Source of the DNA: Amycolatopsis sp. NBC_01480
GTDB taxonomy: Bacteria > Actinomycetota > Actinomycetes > Mycobacteriales > Pseudonocardiaceae
Length of the DNA stretch: 64,000 bases
Assembly: GCF_036227205.1 (NCBI RefSeq)
Contig: NZ_CP109442.1
Span: forward strand, 8,122,001 to 8,186,000
Direction of reading: 5' to 3'
Shown: in pieces, positions 60,798 to 64,000 of the stretch
How the letters are laid out: each line of letters starts with the position of its first letter
Numbering within the stretch: position 1 is the stretch's first letter
The notes under the pieces: generated by a model
The model's database searches: none
Seen by the model: the letters and a program-made list of their open reading frames with translations, nothing else
Told to the model about the DNA's origin: nothing
Made by a program: the position numbers and the translations under genes

Positions 60798-62105
60798 ATG
60801 ACCGCGACGATCGAGGGAACGGGCGCCGGGCTCGAGCGCTCCCTGCAGGACTTCGACCCGGCCGTGGCCGCCGCGATCGGCGCCGAGCTGGGCCGCCAGC
60901 GCTCGACGCTGGAGATGATCGCCAGCGAGAACTTCGCGCCCGCGGCGGTGCTCGAGGCCCAGGGCTCGGTGCTCACCAACAAGTACGCCGAGGGATATCC
61001 CGGCCGTCGTTACTACGGCGGCTGCGAGCACGTCGACGTGCTGGAGACGCTGGCGCTGGACCGGGTCAAGGCGCTCTTCGGCGCGCAGTTCGCGAACGTG
61101 CAGCCGCATTCGGGCGCGCAGGCCAACGCCGCCGCGATGGCCGCGCTGATCAAGCCCGGTGACAAGATCCTCGGCCTCTCGCTCGCCCACGGCGGGCACC
61201 TCACCCACGGCATGCGGATCAACTTCTCCGGCCTGCTCTACGAAGTCGCCGCGTACGAAGTGTCCGAAAAGGACTTCCGGGTGGACATGGACGAGGTCGC
61301 CCGGCTGGCCCGGGAGCACCGGCCGAAGCTGGTCATCGCCGGCTGGTCGGCCTACCCGCGGCAGCTGGACTTCGCGCGGTTCCGCGAGATCGCCGACGAG
61401 GTGGGCGCGTACCTGATGGTCGACATGGCCCACTTCGCCGGGCTGGTCGCGGCCGGGCTGCACCCCTCGCCGGTGCCGCACGCGCACGTCACGACCACCA
61501 CCACGCACAAGACCCTCGGCGGCCCGCGCGGCGGCGTGATCCTGACGAACGACCCGGCGCTGGCCAAGAAGGTCAACTCCGCGGTGTTCCCGGGCCAGCA
61601 GGGCGGCCCGCTGGAGCACGTGATCGCGGCCAAGGCCGTGGCGTTCAAGATGGCGGCCGAGCCCGCGTTCGCCGAGCGTCAGCAGCGCACGCTTCGCGGG
61701 GCGAAGATCCTGGCCGAGCGGCTGCTGGCCGAGGACACCGCGGCGGCGGGCATCTCGGTGCTGACCGGCGGGACCGACGTCCACCTCGTGCTCGCCGACC
61801 TGCGGGCGTCCGAACTGGACGGTAAACAGGCCGAGGACCGGCTGCACGAGGTCGGCATCACGGTCAACCGCAACGCCGTCCCGTTCGACCCGCGCCCGCC
61901 GATGGTCACCTCCGGCATCCGGATCGGCACCCCGGCGCTGGCCACCCGCGGCTTCGGCGACGACGAGTTCCGCGAGGTCGCCGACATCGTGGCCACTGCG
62001 TTGCTGCCCGATTTCACCGATGCGACAGCGGAAAAACTGCGCGACCGTGTCGCCGCACTGACCGCCCGTTTCCCGCTGTACCCCCACCTGGGAGCCGCCC
62101 GATGA
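60798..62105 (+). CDS. glyA: Serine hydroxymethyltransferase
   Basis: A 435-residue [46 protein letters not shown], and the PLP lysine in [14 protein letters not shown] near residue 238. Converts glycine plus 5,10-methylene-THF to serine and THF. Here it heads the glyA-soxB-soxD-soxA operon: sarcosine oxidase would supply both glycine and methylene-THF, so the serine direction is likely. ATG 60798; its stop overlaps soxB (ATGA). Actinomycetes usually have another housekeeping glyA. Confidence 0.94.
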   Translation: MTATIEGTGAGLERSLQDFDPAVAAAIGAELGRQRSTLEMIASENFAPAAVLEAQGSVLTNKYAEGYPGRRYYGGCEHVDVLETLALDRVKALFGAQFANVQPHSGAQANAAAMAALIKPGDKILGLSLAHGGHLTHGMRINFSGLLYEVAAYEVSEKDFRVDMDEVARLAREHRPKLVIAGWSAYPRQLDFARFREIADEVGAYLMVDMAHFAGLVAAGLHPSPVPHAHVTTTTTHKTLGGPRGGVILTNDPALAKKVNSAVFPGQQGGPLEHVIAAKAVAFKMAAEPAFAERQQRTLRGAKILAERLLAEDTAAAGISVLTGGTDVHLVLADLRASELDGKQAEDRLHEVGITVNRNAVPFDPRPPMVTSGIRIGTPALATRGFGDDEFREVADIVATALLPDFTDATAEKLRDRVAALTARFPLYPHLGAAR

Positions 62106-63331
62106 CCCGCACCCCCGGCGCCGACCTGCCGGAGCACCCCGACTTCCTCTGGGACAACCCGGACCCCAAGCGCGCCTACGACGTGGTCGTGGTCGGCGGC
62201 GGCGGGCACGGCCTGGCCACCGCGTACTACCTGGCGAAGGTGCACGGCATCACCAACGTGGCGGTGCTGGAGAAGGGCTGGCTCGCCGGCGGCAACATGG
62301 CCCGCAACACCACGATCATCCGCTCCAACTACCTGTGGGACGAGAGCTCCGGCATCTACGAGCACTCGCTCAAGCTGTGGGAGGGCCTCGAAGAAGACCT
62401 GGGCTACCCGATCCTGTTCAGCCAGCGCGGCGTGCTCAACCTCGCGCACAGCCTGCAGGACGTGCGCGACAGCGTGCGCCGCGTCGAGGCCAACAAACTC
62501 AACGGCATCGACGCCGAGTGGGTGGACGCCGCGCGGGTCAAGGAGATCTGCCCGATCGTGAACACCTCGCCCGACGTCCGCTACCCGGTGCTCGGCGCGA
62601 CCTTCCAGCCGCGGGCCGGCATCGCCAAGCACGACTACGTGGCCTGGGGTTTCGCCCGCGCGGCCGCGGCGATGGGCGTCGACCTGATCCAGAACTGCGA
62701 GGTCACCGGGATCGAGCGGCGGGACGGGCGGGTGACGGCGGTGCAGACCAGCCGCGGCCGGATCGCCGCGGGCAAGGTCGCGCTGTGCGCCGCCGGGCAC
62801 TCGTCGGTGCTGGCGAAAATGGCCGGGATCGACCTGCCGCTGTTGTCGCACCCGTTGCAGGCGCTGGTGTCGGAGCTGCTGGAGCCGGTGCACCCGACCG
62901 TGGTGATGTCGAACGCGGTGCACGTCTACGTTTCCCAGGCGCACAAGGGCGAGCTGGTGATGGGCGCGGGCATCGACAGCTACTCCGGCTACGGCCAGCG
63001 CGGCTCGTTCCACATCATCGAGGAGCAGATGGCCGCCGCGCTGGAGCTGTTCCCGGTGTTCGCGCGGGCGCACCTGCTGCGCACCTGGGCCGGCATCGTG
63101 GACGTCACGCCGGACGCGTCGCCGATCGTCGGGCTGACGCCGGTGGAGAACCTGTTCCTCAACTGCGGCTGGGGCACCGGCGGCTTCAAGGCCACGCCCG
63201 GTGTCGGCGACTGCTTCGCGCACACCGTCGCGAAGGGCAAGCCGCATCCGTACGCCGAGCCGTTCACCCTCGACCGGTTCACCACCGGCGCCCTCGTCGA
63301 CGAGCACGGCGCCGCCGCCGTCGCGCATTAG
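62102..63331 (+). CDS. soxB: Sarcosine oxidase subunit beta
   Basis: A 409-residue FAD protein of the DadA/SoxB type: [49 protein letters not shown], and the C-terminal [23 protein letters not shown]. Beta subunit of heterotetrameric sarcosine oxidase, which oxidises sarcosine to glycine with the noncovalent/covalent flavins. ATG overlaps the glyA stop. Confidence 0.93.
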   Translation: MTRTPGADLPEHPDFLWDNPDPKRAYDVVVVGGGGHGLATAYYLAKVHGITNVAVLEKGWLAGGNMARNTTIIRSNYLWDESSGIYEHSLKLWEGLEEDLGYPILFSQRGVLNLAHSLQDVRDSVRRVEANKLNGIDAEWVDAARVKEICPIVNTSPDVRYPVLGATFQPRAGIAKHDYVAWGFARAAAAMGVDLIQNCEVTGIERRDGRVTAVQTSRGRIAAGKVALCAAGHSSVLAKMAGIDLPLLSHPLQALVSELLEPVHPTVVMSNAVHVYVSQAHKGELVMGAGIDSYSGYGQRGSFHIIEEQMAAALELFPVFARAHLLRTWAGIVDVTPDASPIVGLTPVENLFLNCGWGTGGFKATPGVGDCFAHTVAKGKPHPYAEPFTLDRFTTGALVDEHGAAAVAH

Positions 63332-63339
63332 GAGTCTTG

Positions 63340-63618
63340 ATGCAACTCATCCCCTGCCCGTGGTGCGGGCCGCGTGAAGAGGCCGAGTTCCACTACGGCG
63401 GCCAGGCCCACGTCGCCTACCCGGCGGACCCGTCGGCGCTCTCGGACTCCGAATGGGCGAAGTTCGTGTTCTTCCGCGCCAACCCGAGCGGGCCGTTCGC
63501 CGAGCGGTGGAGCCACAGCGCGGGCTGCCGCCGCTGGTTCAACGCCGTCCGAGACACCCGTACCCACGACCTGCTGGCGGTCTACCGCCTCGACGAGCCC
63601 CGGCCGGTGACACCATGA
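63340..63618 (+). CDS. soxD: Sarcosine oxidase subunit delta
   Basis: A 92-residue subunit with the zinc motif CPWCGPREEAEFHYGGQ and HSAGCRRWFNAVRDTRT. Size and motifs are those of SoxD. ATG 63340, eight nt after the soxB stop; its stop overlaps soxA (ATGA). Confidence 0.93.
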   Translation: MQLIPCPWCGPREEAEFHYGGQAHVAYPADPSALSDSEWAKFVFFRANPSGPFAERWSHSAGCRRWFNAVRDTRTHDLLAVYRLDEPRPVTP

Positions 63619-64000
63619 ACGATTTCCGACTCCCCGCGGGCGGTCACGTCGACCGCGACACGACCCTGCACTTCACCTTCGACGGCCGCGAACTCACCGG
63701 TCACCCCGGCGACACGCTCGCTTCGGCGCTGCTCGCGAATGGCGTCCACCAGATCGCCACGAGCATCCGGTACGGCCGCCCGCGCGGCATCATGGCCGCG
63801 GGCGTCGAGGACGCGAATGCCTTGGTGCAGCTGGAAGAACCGTTCCCCGAGCCGATGCTGACGGCGACCACGGTGGAGCTGTTCGACGGCCTCGTCGCGC
63901 GCGGGCTGCCGGGGCAGGGCCGCCTGGCCGCCGAGCCCGACCCGGCTCGTTACGACGCGAAGCACGTCCACTGCGATGTGCTCGTGGTCGGCGCGGGCCC
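63615..64000 (+). CDS. soxA: Sarcosine oxidase subunit alpha (N-terminal part)
   Basis: The first 128 residues of SoxA are visible: FRLPAGGHVDRDTTLHFTFDGRELTGHPGDTLASALLANGV, then RYGRPRGIMAAGVEDANALVQ and the start of the FAD motif DVLVVGAG. The remaining part of this roughly 950-residue subunit lies beyond the window edge. It carries the THF-linked C1 transfer domain in known enzymes. Confidence 0.92.
   Translation, partial: MNDFRLPAGGHVDRDTTLHFTFDGRELTGHPGDTLASALLANGVHQIATSIRYGRPRGIMAAGVEDANALVQLEEPFPEPMLTATTVELFDGLVARGLPGQGRLAAEPDPARYDAKHVHCDVLVVGAG

Overview
The window is about 71-72% GC by eye, with NNG/NNC codon preference, frequent GTG starts and many 4-nt start/stop overlaps. This points to a filamentous actinomycete, most likely a Pseudonocardiaceae (Amycolatopsis-like) chromosome. 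The genus call is inference.

Region A (1-12954) is the right part of a thiopeptide antibiotic cluster. Reading leftwards from 7107 there is a 61-aa precursor peptide with core SCTTCICTCSCSS, an alpha/beta hydrolase, then a split-LanB set (glutamylation enzyme, glutamate eliminase, pyridine-forming cyclase) and a SagB-type azoline dehydrogenase cut by the window edge. Four of the junctions are 4-nt start/stop overlaps or nearly so. The YcaO/ocin-ThiF cyclodehydratase pair expected for such a cluster must lie left of the window. A strong hairpin separates the precursor from the enzymes. A divergent six-gene operon (7641-12954) encodes a secreted hydrolase, a DUF2867 protein, a methyltransferase, an acyl-CoA dehydrogenase, a SnoaL-like protein and a HisC-like aminotransferase; its link to the thiopeptide is positional only.

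Region B (12991-18026) is a complete peptide/nickel-type ABC importer. Region C (18321-43395) is ordinary chromosomal content: regulators with visible operators (LysR, TetR, ArsR, AraC, CGNR), a sigma factor and its partner, signal peptidase I, a ThDP enzyme/cyclase pair, an L,D-transpeptidase, an arylsulfatase, a frameshifted P-loop gene and assorted oxidoreductases.

Region D (43590-50660) is a graveyard of mobile DNA. It holds a decayed DDE transposase, a TetR/F420-type oxidoreductase gene pair fused by a deletion, and then a 5.2-kb island with lower GC in its left part. The island carries a WXG100-like protein / DUF1023 hydrolase / lipoprotein operon, an apparently intact IS3-family element with 3-bp target duplication, an FtsK fragment and a frameshifted serine recombinase. 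It is bounded by two halves of a palindromic intergenic repeat that also share a 13-14 bp direct repeat.

Region E (50672-64000) is a choline/glycine-betaine to serine catabolic locus: Rieske ferredoxin and ferredoxin reductase with a LysR regulator; choline dehydrogenase, an APC permease and betaine aldehyde dehydrogenase with a divergent TetR regulator; a GbcA-like Rieske oxygenase; a GntR regulator; and glyA-soxB-soxD-soxA (soxA cut by the right edge). Together these could take choline to betaine, demethylate it, oxidise sarcosine to glycine plus methylene-THF, and condense those two to serine.
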